Shown: positions 8,436-17,333, counted from the stretch's first letter. The stretch is 45,677 nt of DNA from Actimicrobium sp047621345 (GCA_047621345.1 JBLHLW010000032.1:1-45677), one strand, 5' to 3'. Numbers and translations: made by a program. Notes: a model not told the origin generated them from the letters alone.

Positions 8436-9350
8436 ATGTCTAACCTGACCAAGACCTTGTTGCAATCGTTGATCGTACTGGTTTGCGCCGGTACGGGGGC
8501 GCCGACGCTCGCCGCCGAGTACACCGGAACGCTGAAAAAAATCAAGGACGACAAAGTAATCGTGCTCGGCTATCGCGAATCGTCGATTCCGTGGTCCTAC
8601 ATCGATTCGACCAATAACAAGGTGGTCGGCTATTCACATGAGACTGCCATGCGCATCGTCGCCGCCATCAAGCAGGAGCTAAACCTGCCCGACCTGCAAG
8701 TACGTGAAATCCCGATCACGGCACAGAATCGCATCTCGCTCATGCAGAACGGCACCATCGATCTGGAGTGCAATGGCACCACCAACACGGTTGAGCGGCG
8801 CCGGCAGGTGGCGTTTTCCAACACCATCGCCATCACCTATACCCAGCTCCTGACCAAGAAGAATTCTGGGGTGAAGCAGATGAGTGACTTGGCTGGCAAG
8901 TCGGTCGTGGTCACTGCCGGCAGTACGTCGGAACGCTACATGCGCACCTATGTCCAGGAAAAGGCGATGAACACCAACGTCATCAGTACCAAGGACCACT
9001 CGCAGGGTTTCATCATGTTGCAGTCGGACCGGGTCGCCGCGTTCTTCATGGACCGCGATGTCTTGTCGGCCTTGCTGACCAAGGCTCGTGACGCCGCCGA
9101 TTACACCCTGACGGGCGAGCCGCAGACCAAGGAAGCGCTGGCCTGCATGTTGCGCAAGGACGATCCTCAGTTCAAGGCCCTGGCCGACAAGACAATCGCT
9201 GCCATGCAGACCTCGGGCGAATCCGAAAAGCTCTACAACCGCTGGTTCTTGAGCCCGATTCCTCCCAAGGGCGATGTGCTGAACACACCGCTCAGTGATG
9301 CGATGCGCGAGCTGTACGCCAAGCCGAACGACAACTCGCTGGAAAAATAA
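8436..9350 (+). CDS. Periplasmic amino acid-binding protein, GltI (glutamate/aspartate) type
   Basis: A 304-aa solute-binding protein of the polar amino acid ABC family, with a signal peptide (hydrophobic residues about 9-24, cleavage near TLAA-EYTG). It follows the GltI pattern closely: TLKKIKDDKVIVLGYRESSI, QNRISLMQNGTIDLECNGTT, RRQVAFSNTI, LLTKKNSG, CMLRKDDPQFK and PIPPKGDVLNTPLSDAM. In that family the Arg and Thr residues of the RESSIP and NGTIDLE regions contact the acidic amino acid. GAGG at 8426-8429 precedes the ATG by 6 bp. Next is an aminotransferase and then two permeases, so the imported amino acid is probably transaminated at once. The resemblance to GltI predicts glutamate, aspartate or a substituted glutamate as ligand. 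Confidence 0.92.
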   Translation: MSNLTKTLLQSLIVLVCAGTGAPTLAAEYTGTLKKIKDDKVIVLGYRESSIPWSYIDSTNNKVVGYSHETAMRIVAAIKQELNLPDLQVREIPITAQNRISLMQNGTIDLECNGTTNTVERRRQVAFSNTIAITYTQLLTKKNSGVKQMSDLAGKSVVVTAGSTSERYMRTYVQEKAMNTNVISTKDHSQGFIMLQSDRVAAFFMDRDVLSALLTKARDAADYTLTGEPQTKEALACMLRKDDPQFKALADKTIAAMQTSGESEKLYNRWFLSPIPPKGDVLNTPLSDAMRELYAKPNDNSLEK

Positions 9351-9381
9351 GCCTGACCGATTCACCCGCACAGGAGTACCC

Positions 9382-10587
9382 ATGTTGAAGATTTCCGATC
9401 GGCTCAATCGCATCAAACCGTCCCCCAGTTCGATGGCCGGCCAGCGGGCACGTGAACTGCGCGCCGCCGGTCGAGACATCATCGGGCTGACTTCGGGTGA
9501 GCCCGATTTCGATACGCCGGAGCACATCAGGGAAGCGGCGGCGCGTGCAATGGCGAATGGTCAGACGAAATATACCGATGTCGGCGGCACACCCGCACTG
9601 CGCGAAGCAATCGCTGACAAATTCAGGCGCGACAATGGTCTGAACTACAAGGCATCCGAAATCATCGTCGGCACCGGTGCCAAACAAGTCATCTTCAATG
9701 CCTTCATGGCAACCGTACAAGCCGGGGACGAAGTGATCGTGCCCACACCGTATTGGGTTTCCTATCCGGACATCGTGCTGCTGGCCGAAGGGACGCCTGT
9801 GTTCGTTGACTGCTTGCCGGAATACGGCTTCAAACTTCAGCCAGACCAACTTGAGCGAGCCATCACGCCGCGCACGAAATGGCTGGTCCTCAATGCACCG
9901 AACAATCCTAGCGGCGCCGCCTACAGTCATGCAGAAATGAAGGCGCTGACAGACGTACTGATGCGCCATCCGCACGTCTGGGTCATGACCGACGATATCT
10001 ATGAACACATTCTTTATGACGGCCGCACATTCGCGACACCGGCTGCGGTAGAGCCGGCACTGCGCGATCGCACCCTGACTCTCAATGGCGTCTCCAAAGC
10101 GTATTCGATGACCGGCTGGCGCATTGGCTACGGCGGCGCGCCCGTTGAACTGGTCAAGCAGATGGTCAAGTTGCAGTCGCAAAGTACGTCTAATGCCTCG
10201 TCAATCTCGCAAGCCGCAGCACTCGAAGCGCTACGCGGACCGCAGGGATTCATTGCCGAGCGCACTGCCGAGTTTCAGGCTCGACGCGACGTCCTTGTGC
10301 CGCGACTCAATGCGATCGAGGGGGTCAGTTGCCACCTGCCCGAGGGTGCTTTTTATTTGTTCCCATCTTGCGCTGGTTTGCTGGGGTCGGTAGCACCTGA
10401 CGGACGCAGGATAGACAGCAGTGACGAACTGGTGATGTATCTGCTCGATGCCGAGGGCCTGGCCGTTTTGCAAGGTAGTGCCTACGGCGTGCCGCCGTAT
10501 TTCCGGATGTCATTTGCGGCGTCGATGGCGGTACTTGATGAAGGTTGCGAGCGTCTGGCCAGAGCTTGCGCCCGACTGACGAAGTGA
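9382..10587 (+). CDS. Class I PLP-dependent aminotransferase (aspartate aminotransferase Ib type)
   Basis: A 401-aa fold-type I aminotransferase. The ATG at 9382 has AGGAG at 9372-9376; the frame opens earlier inside the preceding gene, but that is not used. Visible family features are TSGEPDFDTPEHI, TKYTDVGGTPALREAI, NAPNNPSGAAYS, DDIYEHILYDG and the PLP lysine Lys239 in NGVSKAYSMTGWRIGY. The C-terminal FRMSFAAS carries the Arg that holds the substrate alpha-carboxylate. Members of this subgroup act on aspartate, glutamate, prephenate or other amino acids, so specificity cannot be read directly. Its position between a glutamate-type binding protein and permeases is unusual and suggests a dedicated catabolic step that makes a 2-oxo acid for the neighbouring hydro-lyase and aldolase. 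Confidence 0.93.
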   Translation: MLKISDRLNRIKPSPSSMAGQRARELRAAGRDIIGLTSGEPDFDTPEHIREAAARAMANGQTKYTDVGGTPALREAIADKFRRDNGLNYKASEIIVGTGAKQVIFNAFMATVQAGDEVIVPTPYWVSYPDIVLLAEGTPVFVDCLPEYGFKLQPDQLERAITPRTKWLVLNAPNNPSGAAYSHAEMKALTDVLMRHPHVWVMTDDIYEHILYDGRTFATPAAVEPALRDRTLTLNGVSKAYSMTGWRIGYGGAPVELVKQMVKLQSQSTSNASSISQAAALEALRGPQGFIAERTAEFQARRDVLVPRLNAIEGVSCHLPEGAFYLFPSCAGLLGSVAPDGRRIDSSDELVMYLLDAEGLAVLQGSAYGVPPYFRMSFAASMAVLDEGCERLARACARLTK

Positions 10588-10605
10588 TCCAATGAACGCG
10601 AATCC

Positions 10606-11343
10606 ATGACTTACCACTGGCACTGGGGAATCTTCCTCGTCGAAGCCATTCCCGGTCAGACCTATCTGAGCTGGTTACTGTCAGGCCTGTCGATGACGGT
10701 CTCGCTGGGGCTGTGTGCCTGGGTCATCGCGCTAGTCGTTGGCGCTGTCATTGGCGTTTTACGCACGGTGAACAACCGCTGGGTGTCCACGCTGGCAGCC
10801 GCCTATGTCGAACTGTTTCGTAACGTGCCGCTTCTGGTACAGCTCTTCATCTGGTTTTTCGTGGTGCCCGAACTGCTGCCTGGCACCATGGGTACCTGGA
10901 TCAAGCAAATTAATCCGCTGACGCAGCAAATGATCGCCGGCGTCGTGTGCCTTGGCCTGTACACCGCGGCACGGGTAGCCGAACAGGTACGCGCCGGTAT
11001 TACGTCGTTACCTGCCGGTCAGCGCCATGCTGGTCTGGCACTCGGTTTATCGAGCGCGCAGACCTATCGCCATGTGCTGATGCCGGTGGCGTGCCGGATC
11101 ATCCTGCCGCCGTTGACCTCGGAGTTCATGGCGGTGTTCAAAAATTCTGCCGTGATGTCGATGATCGGACTGCTGGAGCTGGCAGCGCAGGGTCGCCAAC
11201 TCGTCGATTACACATCACAACCGTATGAGTCGTTTACGGCCGTGACTTTGCTCTATGTGGCGATCAACATGTCCGCGTTGCAGGTCATGCGATGGGTTGA
11301 GCGCAAGACCGCGATACCCGGTCTGTTGAGCGGAAAGTCCTGA
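10606..11343 (+). CDS. Amino acid ABC transporter permease, GltJ type
   Basis: A 245-aa inner-membrane permease of the HisM/GltJ family. Several hydrophobic segments are visible (about 23-50, 70-95, 110-125, 185-205, 215-235). The EAA-loop motif that docks to the ATPase reads GLALGLSSAQTYRHVLMPVACRI at about residues 144-166. The N-terminal YHWHWGIFL block is typical of GltJ. It follows the aminotransferase by 18 bp and precedes the second permease by 2 bp. No good ribosome site is seen, so coupling is possible. No ATP-binding subunit is encoded nearby. Confidence 0.92.
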   Translation: MTYHWHWGIFLVEAIPGQTYLSWLLSGLSMTVSLGLCAWVIALVVGAVIGVLRTVNNRWVSTLAAAYVELFRNVPLLVQLFIWFFVVPELLPGTMGTWIKQINPLTQQMIAGVVCLGLYTAARVAEQVRAGITSLPAGQRHAGLALGLSSAQTYRHVLMPVACRIILPPLTSEFMAVFKNSAVMSMIGLLELAAQGRQLVDYTSQPYESFTAVTLLYVAINMSALQVMRWVERKTAIPGLLSGKS

Positions 11344-11345
11344 GC

Positions 11346-12032
11346 ATGGCTTACCAATTCGATTTCAGTTTCCTTAACGCCAGCAATCTTGGCATCCTGG
11401 TCGATGGCATGCAGGTCTCGCTAGAGATCACGCTGGTGGCCGTTGTCGCCGGTATCGTCTGGGGCACGGTGCTGGCACTGCTGCGCATGTCGCGCCTGAA
11501 GGTCTTGTCCTGGTTCGCGATCGTCTACATCAACGCGTTTCGCTCGATACCGCTGGTCATGGTGCTGCTCTGGTTTTTTCTGGTGGTACCGCAAATCCTG
11601 CAAAGCGTGCTGGGTTTGTCGCCGTCGAACGACGTGCGCATGGTCTCTGCCTTGTTGGCGTTTTCGATGTTCGAAGCGGCGTATTACGCCGAGATCATTC
11701 GTGCCGGCATTCTCAGTATCGGCGACGGCCAGATGCGGGCATCGCAGGCGCTCGGCATGACGCGCTGGCAGAGCATGCGCCTGATTGTTCTGCCGCAGGC
11801 CTTTCGCAACATGCTGCCGCTATTGCTGACTCAGGTCATTGTCCTGTTCCAGGATACGGCGCTGGTCTATGTGACGGCACTGGCAGATTTTTTCGGGCGC
11901 GCCTATGGCATCGGCGAGCGCAATGGACGGCTGGTAGAAATGCTGCTGTTAGCCGGCGCGGTCTATTTTGTGATCTGCTTCAGCGCGTCGTTGCTAGTGC
12001 GCTTCCTGTCTCGAAAACGCGCTTCGCATTGA
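11346..12032 (+). CDS. Amino acid ABC transporter permease, GltK type
   Basis: A 228-aa partner permease of the same family with about five membrane segments. The EAA loop reads ASQALGMTRWQSMRLIVLPQ at about 136-155, and the family motif YINAFRSIPLVMVLLWFF is present near residue 60. GGAAAG precedes the ATG. It would form the heterodimeric channel with the GltJ-type protein. In E. coli the order is gltI-J-K-L; here the gltL-like ATPase gene is missing and the next gene, one base away, is a convergent LysR regulator. An ATPase from elsewhere in the genome would have to serve it. Confidence 0.92.
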   Translation: MAYQFDFSFLNASNLGILVDGMQVSLEITLVAVVAGIVWGTVLALLRMSRLKVLSWFAIVYINAFRSIPLVMVLLWFFLVVPQILQSVLGLSPSNDVRMVSALLAFSMFEAAYYAEIIRAGILSIGDGQMRASQALGMTRWQSMRLIVLPQAFRNMLPLLLTQVIVLFQDTALVYVTALADFFGRAYGIGERNGRLVEMLLLAGAVYFVICFSASLLVRFLSRKRASH

Positions 12033-12033
12033 G

Positions 12034-12972
12034 TCAGGTAATTTTCTTGCGCGACAAGGCCTTGGGGCGCTTGTGCACCGCAATTGGCTTGGAAAAGTCG
12101 CAAAAACTTTGCGCCATGGCCGCAACTTGCTGGCTGAATGCAACCGGCCCATCGTTGCGAAAAACGGCGTAATAGGGCACCTTCGGCAGAGCCTGCTCAC
12201 TGCGCAACATCCGCAACTGGCCTGAGGTTGCGAGGTCGGAAAAATAATCCTGCGGTAGATAACTCACGCCAAAACCTAGCGTCGTCAGAGCGCTCAACGC
12301 AATCAAACTGTTGCCGGCGTAGATGCGCTGCACGGTCAAGCCCTGCTCCAGAAACCATCGCTCGTAGCCGACATCGACACCGGAGCGCTCGACTTGCATC
12401 AGCACCGGATAGGCCGTGATCTGCTTGAGTGTCAATGCCTTGCGGCTGTTGCACAGCTCCGGGCTGCACATCCACGCCAGCGTCAACTCCTTCAGTTTTA
12501 CCGCCTCGAAGTTGGCATCGGAAAACACCGGCGGCACGACCACCAGATCGATCGCACCACGCTTGAGTTTTTCACACAGGCTGACGCTCAGATCGATTTC
12601 GGGTTGCAGTTCGACGGTGGGGTAGGCTTGGCGAAAGGCCTGAACAAATTGGGGAAGCCAGGTCAGCGCCGTCAATTCGGTCACGCCGATCCGGAAGCGT
12701 CGTACCGTGATCGAGGCACGGCCGGCCGAGGCAACATAGCGCTCCCTAAGCAGCAAGATTTCTTCCCCCAGTCCAAGAATCTCGCGGCCCTTGTCGGTCA
12801 GGCGTGCGGTACGGTGACTTCGATCGAACAACTGCAGGCCTAGCAAGCTCTCGATTTCTGAGAGCCGCTTGGAAATGGCGGATTGGGTAGTGTTGAGTTT
12901 GTCGGCGGCTGCTGCGAAGGAACCCAGTTTTGCAACCCAGTGGATTGCTTCAATCTGCTTGAATGTCAACAT
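12034..12972 (-). CDS. LysR-family transcriptional regulator
   Basis: A 312-aa LysR regulator. Residues 1-60 form the winged helix-turn-helix (FKQIEAIHWVAKLGSFAAAA, then TTQSAISKRLSEIESLLG and LFDR), followed by a linker helix and a two-lobed effector domain with no membrane segment. The ATG at 12972 was chosen because LysR proteins normally begin 2-4 residues before this helix; the frame is open to an ATG at 13035, and neither start has a strong ribosome site. It converges on the permease gene with one base between stops. By position it is the likely regulator of the transporter/aminotransferase/hydro-lyase cluster, responding to an intermediate. No divergent target gene lies next to its start, which is unusual for this family. 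Confidence 0.88.
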   Translation of the reverse strand: MLTFKQIEAIHWVAKLGSFAAAADKLNTTQSAISKRLSEIESLLGLQLFDRSHRTARLTDKGREILGLGEEILLLRERYVASAGRASITVRRFRIGVTELTALTWLPQFVQAFRQAYPTVELQPEIDLSVSLCEKLKRGAIDLVVVPPVFSDANFEAVKLKELTLAWMCSPELCNSRKALTLKQITAYPVLMQVERSGVDVGYERWFLEQGLTVQRIYAGNSLIALSALTTLGFGVSYLPQDYFSDLATSGQLRMLRSEQALPKVPYYAVFRNDGPVAFSQQVAAMAQSFCDFSKPIAVHKRPKALSRKKIT

Positions 12973-13323
12973 CGATGAGTGCGCATAGCGGCGTGATGGG
13001 GCGAAGGCCAATCCTACCTGCTTCAAGACCTGCATCCAAATTAGTTACTGACTCAGAACATCTTGGGTCCGCAAGCGCAACGAGTTAGGGGCGTTATGCT
13101 TACTTTTTTAGAACCCGAGCACATCATTGCGGCAAGGGTAACAAGTCGGCATGCATTCGCTGGAGCCGTGTCGAAAACGTGACGACACCTCTAGCCCGGC
13201 TAGGGCGAGGGGCTACGTCCCAACCGGCGAATTTAGCCAAATTGGTTGACGGCTGACATCTGTTTTCCGATACACAAAAAAATGCTTATTGCCCATTTAG
13301 GCAGCAATCCTTGCGCTTACCCA
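12973..13323. other. Intergenic stretch between regulator and SDR gene
   Basis: No gene is seen. The dyad CTAGCC-C-GGCTAG at 13191-13203 is a perfect 13-bp palindrome and may be a protein-binding site. The 3' end of the minus-strand SDR transcript lies at the right end and has its own terminator-like hairpin. Confidence 0.4.
13276..13309 (-). terminator. Possible intrinsic terminator after the SDR gene
   Basis: Read on the minus strand, ATTGC-TG-CC, loop TAAAT, then GG-GCAAT form a stem with a 2-nt bulge. AAGCA and seven T residues follow. It lies just past the SDR stop codon. The stem is short, so the call is moderate. Confidence 0.4.
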
Positions 13324-14103
13324 TTAACGGTAAACCAAACCGCCGTCGATTAACGGTGACTGCCCGGTCATATAATCCGAATCAGGGCCCGCCAGATAGG
13401 AAACGAAACCAGCCACGTCCTCCGGGGTTTCTGCGCGCCCGAGAGCGATACCATCCACATATTTTTTGTAGGTGGCGCCCACTTCCGCACCAGTTATTTC
13501 AGCCAGACGTTTATCAATATCAACCCACATGTCTGTACCGACCACACCTGGACAATAAGCGTTGACGGTGATGCCGTCGCTAGCCAGTTCTTTGGCAGCG
13601 GCTTGCGTGAGCGCACGCACAGCGAACTTGGTGGCGGAATAAACACCGAGCATTGCAAAACTATCGTGCCCGGCAATCGAACAGGCATTAATAATCTTTC
13701 CGCGCTTGTTTAAGGCCTTTAGCTTTTTGGCGGCTGCCTGAATACCCCACAACACGCCCTGAACGTTAATTTTCAGGATATGGTCGACTTGCTCGGGAGT
13801 AACGTCAAGCAATGCGCTGACCTGTGCGATGCCGGCGTTATTGACAATGATGTCGAAACCGCCAAGCTCCTTCAACGCGTAATCGACTGCCTTTGCCACC
13901 TGATCTTGCTGGGATACATCGGCCACAAATACTGCAGCCTTTCGCCCCAATGCGCTAACCTCTCTCGCAACGGCCGCTATTTTTTCCTGATTAATGTCGA
14001 CCAGAGCAATATCAGCACCATCTTTCGCTAAGCGTAAGGCAATGGCTCTTCCAATACCTTGGCCGGCACCAGTGACGAGGACTACTTTTCCGATAATGCT
14101 CAT
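13324..14103 (-). CDS. Short-chain dehydrogenase/reductase, acetoin/2,3-butanediol dehydrogenase type
   Basis: A 259-aa classical SDR. It has the NAD(H)-binding TGAGQGIG at 11-18, an acidic residue after the second strand (VDINQ) favouring NAD over NADP, NNAG at 88-91, and the catalytic set Asn113, Ser142, Tyr155, Lys159. Blocks such as NVQGVLWGIQAA, GKIINACSIAGH, TVNAYCPGVV, TDMWVDID and SDYMTGQSPLIDGG closely match acetoin reductase/meso-2,3-butanediol dehydrogenase (BudC-like). AAGGA lies 8 bp before the ATG. It is the second gene after a flavin monooxygenase (130-bp gap, same strand). Together with the AcoR-like regulator this suggests metabolism of a small hydroxyketone, ketone or vicinal diol. 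The exact substrate is not determined by sequence. Confidence 0.9.
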   Translation of the reverse strand: MSIIGKVVLVTGAGQGIGRAIALRLAKDGADIALVDINQEKIAAVAREVSALGRKAAVFVADVSQQDQVAKAVDYALKELGGFDIIVNNAGIAQVSALLDVTPEQVDHILKINVQGVLWGIQAAAKKLKALNKRGKIINACSIAGHDSFAMLGVYSATKFAVRALTQAAAKELASDGITVNAYCPGVVGTDMWVDIDKRLAEITGAEVGATYKKYVDGIALGRAETPEDVAGFVSYLAGPDSDYMTGQSPLIDGGLVYR

Positions 14104-14233
14104 ATAGTTTTCCTTTTCAATATCGATGAGATTTGAAGAACTGCTTCTTCAAACTTGTTCATGATCTGACTGGGCGGACGTGATTAGATTGTCACTAACT
14201 GACGCCCGCTCGTCGTAGATCGGAATCAGTCTA

Positions 14234-16036
14234 TTAAGACAAATGATGCACGTCTTGCAGTGCATATACGGGCGTCGATAAGCCTTCCATACGCGCCTTC
14301 AATTGCAGCGACAAATATTGCGAGTAATGGCGCGACTGGTGCAGATTGCCGCCATGGAACCAGAGTGCCGTTTGCTGGGTCGGTTTCCACATATTGCGTT
14401 GCTCGCCTTCCCAGGGGCCCGGGTCTTTCGTGGTCGCTGAGCCGAGGCCCCAGACCTTACCCACCTTGTTGGCAACCTCTGGTGAAATCAAGTCGGCGGC
14501 CCAGCCGTTCATAGAGCCGTAGCCAGTGGCATACACGATCAGATCGGCTTCCAGTTCGGTACCGTCGCTGAGTAATATCGAATGCGCTTTTAGCTCAACC
14601 ACATCGACGCCACTTTTCAATTTAATCTTCCCATCGGCCACCAACTCGGATGCGCCCACGTCGATGTAATAACCTGAGCCACGACGTAGATATTTCATGA
14701 ACAGACCGGAGTCGTCATCACCGAAATCAAGCATGAAGCCGCTTTTTTCCAGTCGCGCATAAAAGGCGGCATCACGTTCACGGATCGCGTTGAAGATAGG
14801 AATCTGAAATTCATGCAAGATTTTGTACGGCAACGAGGCAAAAGTGAGGTCGGCCTTCGATGTCGTCATTCCCGCAGCAACAGCACGCTCCGAATACAGG
14901 TCGCCGAGCGCCAGATCCATCAATGAGTTTGACTTGACGATATGGGTCGAGGAGCGCTGGACCATAGTCACATCCACACCGGCTTCCCACAATGCTGCGC
15001 AAATATCATGCGACGAATTGTTAGCGCCGATCACGACCACTTTTTTCCCTGCATACGCATCTGGCCCCGAATGTGCTGACGAATGCTGCTGCTCGCCAGC
15101 GAATAGGTCCATGCCCTTAAAATGCGGCAAATTGGGCTTGCCCGACATGCCGGTCGCCAATACCAACTGCTTAGGTCGCAGCGTGACCTGTTCGCCCTTG
15201 CGATTGACTTGTACGGTCCATTCGTCGCTGGCCTCGTCATAACTGGCTGATTCGCAGGTGGTTGAACCCCAATAGTTCAGTTCCATCACCTTGGTGTACA
15301 TCTCCAACCAATCGCCTACTTTATCTTTCGGCGTAAACACCGGCCAGTTTTCAGGGAAAGGAATGTAGGGCATGTGGTCATACCAGACCGGATCATGCAG
15401 ACAGAGCGACTTATAACGTTTTCGCCAGCTATCGCCGGGCTTTTCATTTTTTTCAATGATGATGGTCGGGACATTCAATTGCCGTAACCGTGCGCCGAGT
15501 GCGATCCCGCCCTGACCACCTCCGATAATCAAGCAATAGGGCTGCTGTGAATAACCTAACTCGGTCAGCTCTGCTTCGCGATCCTCTGTCCAGGTCCTGC
15601 GGTTGGTCGTCGCACCGTGGGTCGCACCCATTGGTCGATGATGTCCCTTCGCCTCTTCATGACCCTTGAGTTCGGTCATGGTCGTGAGCAAGGTCCATAT
15701 CTTGCCGTTCCTGACACGGATGAAGCCAACGCCGCGTGCAACATTGGTCTCGATACTGATCCAGCTCTGCGTCACACCGTCGGCTTCGGTAGGCTCGTCT
15801 TTTTCCGATAGCCGCAAGGTTACCGGCTTTACCGTCCCCAACTGGGCATCGAGCATTGCACTGATCTGCTCTCGGCCTTCCATGGTTTTAAGGTTCCAGG
15901 TGAACATCACCAAATCGCGCCAGTAGCCATTTAACTCGAACAGATTTGCTGCCGCGTTGCTATCCCCGATGCGCATCGCCTCCTCAAGCTGCTCCAGAAT
16001 GGTCTCAACGGCTTGCTTGTTGTTATTCGTAGTCAT
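14234..16036 (-). CDS. Flavin-containing monooxygenase with N-terminal SnoaL-like domain
   Basis: A 600-aa protein. The ATG at 16036 is chosen for a strong AAGGAG 6 bp upstream; the longer frame to 16108 is not needed. Residues about 5-130 look like a SnoaL/NTF2-like barrel (ETILEQLEEAMRIGDSNAAA, NLFELNGYWRDLVMFTW). Residues 168-600 are an FMO/YUCCA-type enzyme: FAD-binding IIGGGQGGIALGARL at about 170, GDSWRKRY, the FMO signature around FAGEQQHSSAH, the NADPH-binding VVVIGANNSSHDIC at about 334, and the late motif DLIVYATGYGS. Such enzymes insert one oxygen into heteroatoms or ketones (Baeyer-Villiger). The upstream neighbour is an AcoR-like regulator and the downstream one an SDR, so an alcohol-to-ketone-to-ester pathway is plausible. 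That pathway is inference. Confidence 0.87.
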   Translation of the reverse strand: MTTNNNKQAVETILEQLEEAMRIGDSNAAANLFELNGYWRDLVMFTWNLKTMEGREQISAMLDAQLGTVKPVTLRLSEKDEPTEADGVTQSWISIETNVARGVGFIRVRNGKIWTLLTTMTELKGHEEAKGHHRPMGATHGATTNRRTWTEDREAELTELGYSQQPYCLIIGGGQGGIALGARLRQLNVPTIIIEKNEKPGDSWRKRYKSLCLHDPVWYDHMPYIPFPENWPVFTPKDKVGDWLEMYTKVMELNYWGSTTCESASYDEASDEWTVQVNRKGEQVTLRPKQLVLATGMSGKPNLPHFKGMDLFAGEQQHSSAHSGPDAYAGKKVVVIGANNSSHDICAALWEAGVDVTMVQRSSTHIVKSNSLMDLALGDLYSERAVAAGMTTSKADLTFASLPYKILHEFQIPIFNAIRERDAAFYARLEKSGFMLDFGDDDSGLFMKYLRRGSGYYIDVGASELVADGKIKLKSGVDVVELKAHSILLSDGTELEADLIVYATGYGSMNGWAADLISPEVANKVGKVWGLGSATTKDPGPWEGEQRNMWKPTQQTALWFHGGNLHQSRHYSQYLSLQLKARMEGLSTPVYALQDVHHLS

Positions 16037-16138
16037 GCAGTCTCCTTCAAATGAATGGTTGGTTTGAAACGAAAATGGGCGAGTTTTCTGATGGTTAAGA
16101 AAACCCAATTTTTGCAGTTACGGAAGTCGCAAAATGCG

Positions 16139-17314
16139 TTATTGCCGGTGCGGAGGCCGAATATTGAGTGATGACAGTCGTCGGTATAAAGTCGCGCGTG
16201 AGATGCCAAGCAGTGTTGCGGCCAATTTGGGCATCGAATGGGTCTGCGTCATAGCGGCGACGATACGGGCCCGCTCGACAATATCGCCTTCGTCGGGCAA
16301 CACGTTGGCAACGCTTATATTTTTAGTCGTTACGTTGTGCTTGTGGGCGACGTTGCGTTGCAGTGGCGCACGGGTTCGTGCGAACAAAGACGTACTGCCG
16401 GCAAGCCGCAGTGACAGCAGGTTCTGTCCAGGTCGCATGGTGAATAACTGTTCAGCACGGATGTCGAACAATTCACTGACGTGACGGGGTGACGCGCCTG
16501 ACAGTGCCACGCCCAGTCCAGCGAGTTCAGGCACGCACGCTTTAGCAGAACGATTGGCAGCTATTACGTTGCCCTCAACATTGACCGCCATGAGAATTTC
16601 AGGCTGTGCCTCTACAAAGTGCCGATTACGGTGGGCGAGCAGAATCCAGCAATGCATGTAGGTGTGCAGGAAAAATGCATTTTCAATCCATATCGCGCTT
16701 TGCTGCACTAACCGGTTTACCAGCCACTGGCTGTTTCGACTATCGGGTGATAGCACTGCAGATGCATCCAGCACGCCAATCAATTCGCCATCAGGCGCAA
16801 AGATGGGCGCAGCGCTGCAAGTCAGCCCGGCAAAAGTAGCGCGGAAATGGTCAGTTTTATGTACCGTGATGGGTGTCTTGTCCAGGAGAGTCACCGCGAT
16901 TCCACAGGTTCCCTCCTCGCACTCCGACCAGCAAGAGCCGAGATGCAAGCCTGCACGTTTAAATTCATGTCGATGATCGTGGTCGACACAGTAATCAATG
17001 GTGACACCATCGGCATTGCTTAACAGCACGCAATAGCCAGCGTCACGAATCATGTCATGCAGACGTGGCAAACATTCGCCGGATGCTGAAAGCAACGCTT
17101 CTTCACCTTGCCGGACATCACGCAATTCCTGACTGGTCAGAATGCGAGGGCCGGTGATCGCGCCAGGATCAAGATGGTGCTCCTCCAACGCGCGTCGGTA
17201 GGATGAGACGAGGCGCGCTGTATCCGCTTCCGGATTCACACTGCCCCCTTCGATTACTTTACGCACCCGCTCAAAATGATTGGCCGGCGGATTAGTCAAT
17301 GAAACGTATGGCAT
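16139..17314 (-). CDS. AcoR-like regulator lacking the AAA+ sigma-54 activation domain
   Basis: A 391-aa protein. The ATG at 17314 is chosen for GGAG 7 bp upstream; the frame continues to 17464 without support. Residues about 55-215 match the N-terminal module and GAF domain of AcoR-type activators (GPRILTSQELRDV, GYCVLLSNADGV, EEGTCGIAVTLLDKTPITVH, then LTCSAAPIFAPDGELIGVLD). A PAS-like segment follows (about 230-300). The C-terminus (343-384) is a Fis-type helix-turn-helix (MPKLAATLLGISRATLYRRL). The AAA+ domain with the GAFTGA loop, normally about 230 residues between PAS and HTH, is absent: only about 40 residues join them. The frame is intact, so this may be a natural sigma-70-type regulator or repressor rather than a wreck. 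It heads the monooxygenase/SDR unit. Confidence 0.82.
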   Translation of the reverse strand: MPYVSLTNPPANHFERVRKVIEGGSVNPEADTARLVSSYRRALEEHHLDPGAITGPRILTSQELRDVRQGEEALLSASGECLPRLHDMIRDAGYCVLLSNADGVTIDYCVDHDHRHEFKRAGLHLGSCWSECEEGTCGIAVTLLDKTPITVHKTDHFRATFAGLTCSAAPIFAPDGELIGVLDASAVLSPDSRNSQWLVNRLVQQSAIWIENAFFLHTYMHCWILLAHRNRHFVEAQPEILMAVNVEGNVIAANRSAKACVPELAGLGVALSGASPRHVSELFDIRAEQLFTMRPGQNLLSLRLAGSTSLFARTRAPLQRNVAHKHNVTTKNISVANVLPDEGDIVERARIVAAMTQTHSMPKLAATLLGISRATLYRRLSSLNIRPPHRQ

Positions 17315-17333
17315 GACGACACTCCAGGAATCT

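Noticed and set aside
16037..16138. Possible sigma-54 promoter before the monooxygenase gene
   Set aside because: No TGGC-N8-TTGC-like pair was found on the minus strand, and the regulator lacks the AAA+ domain.
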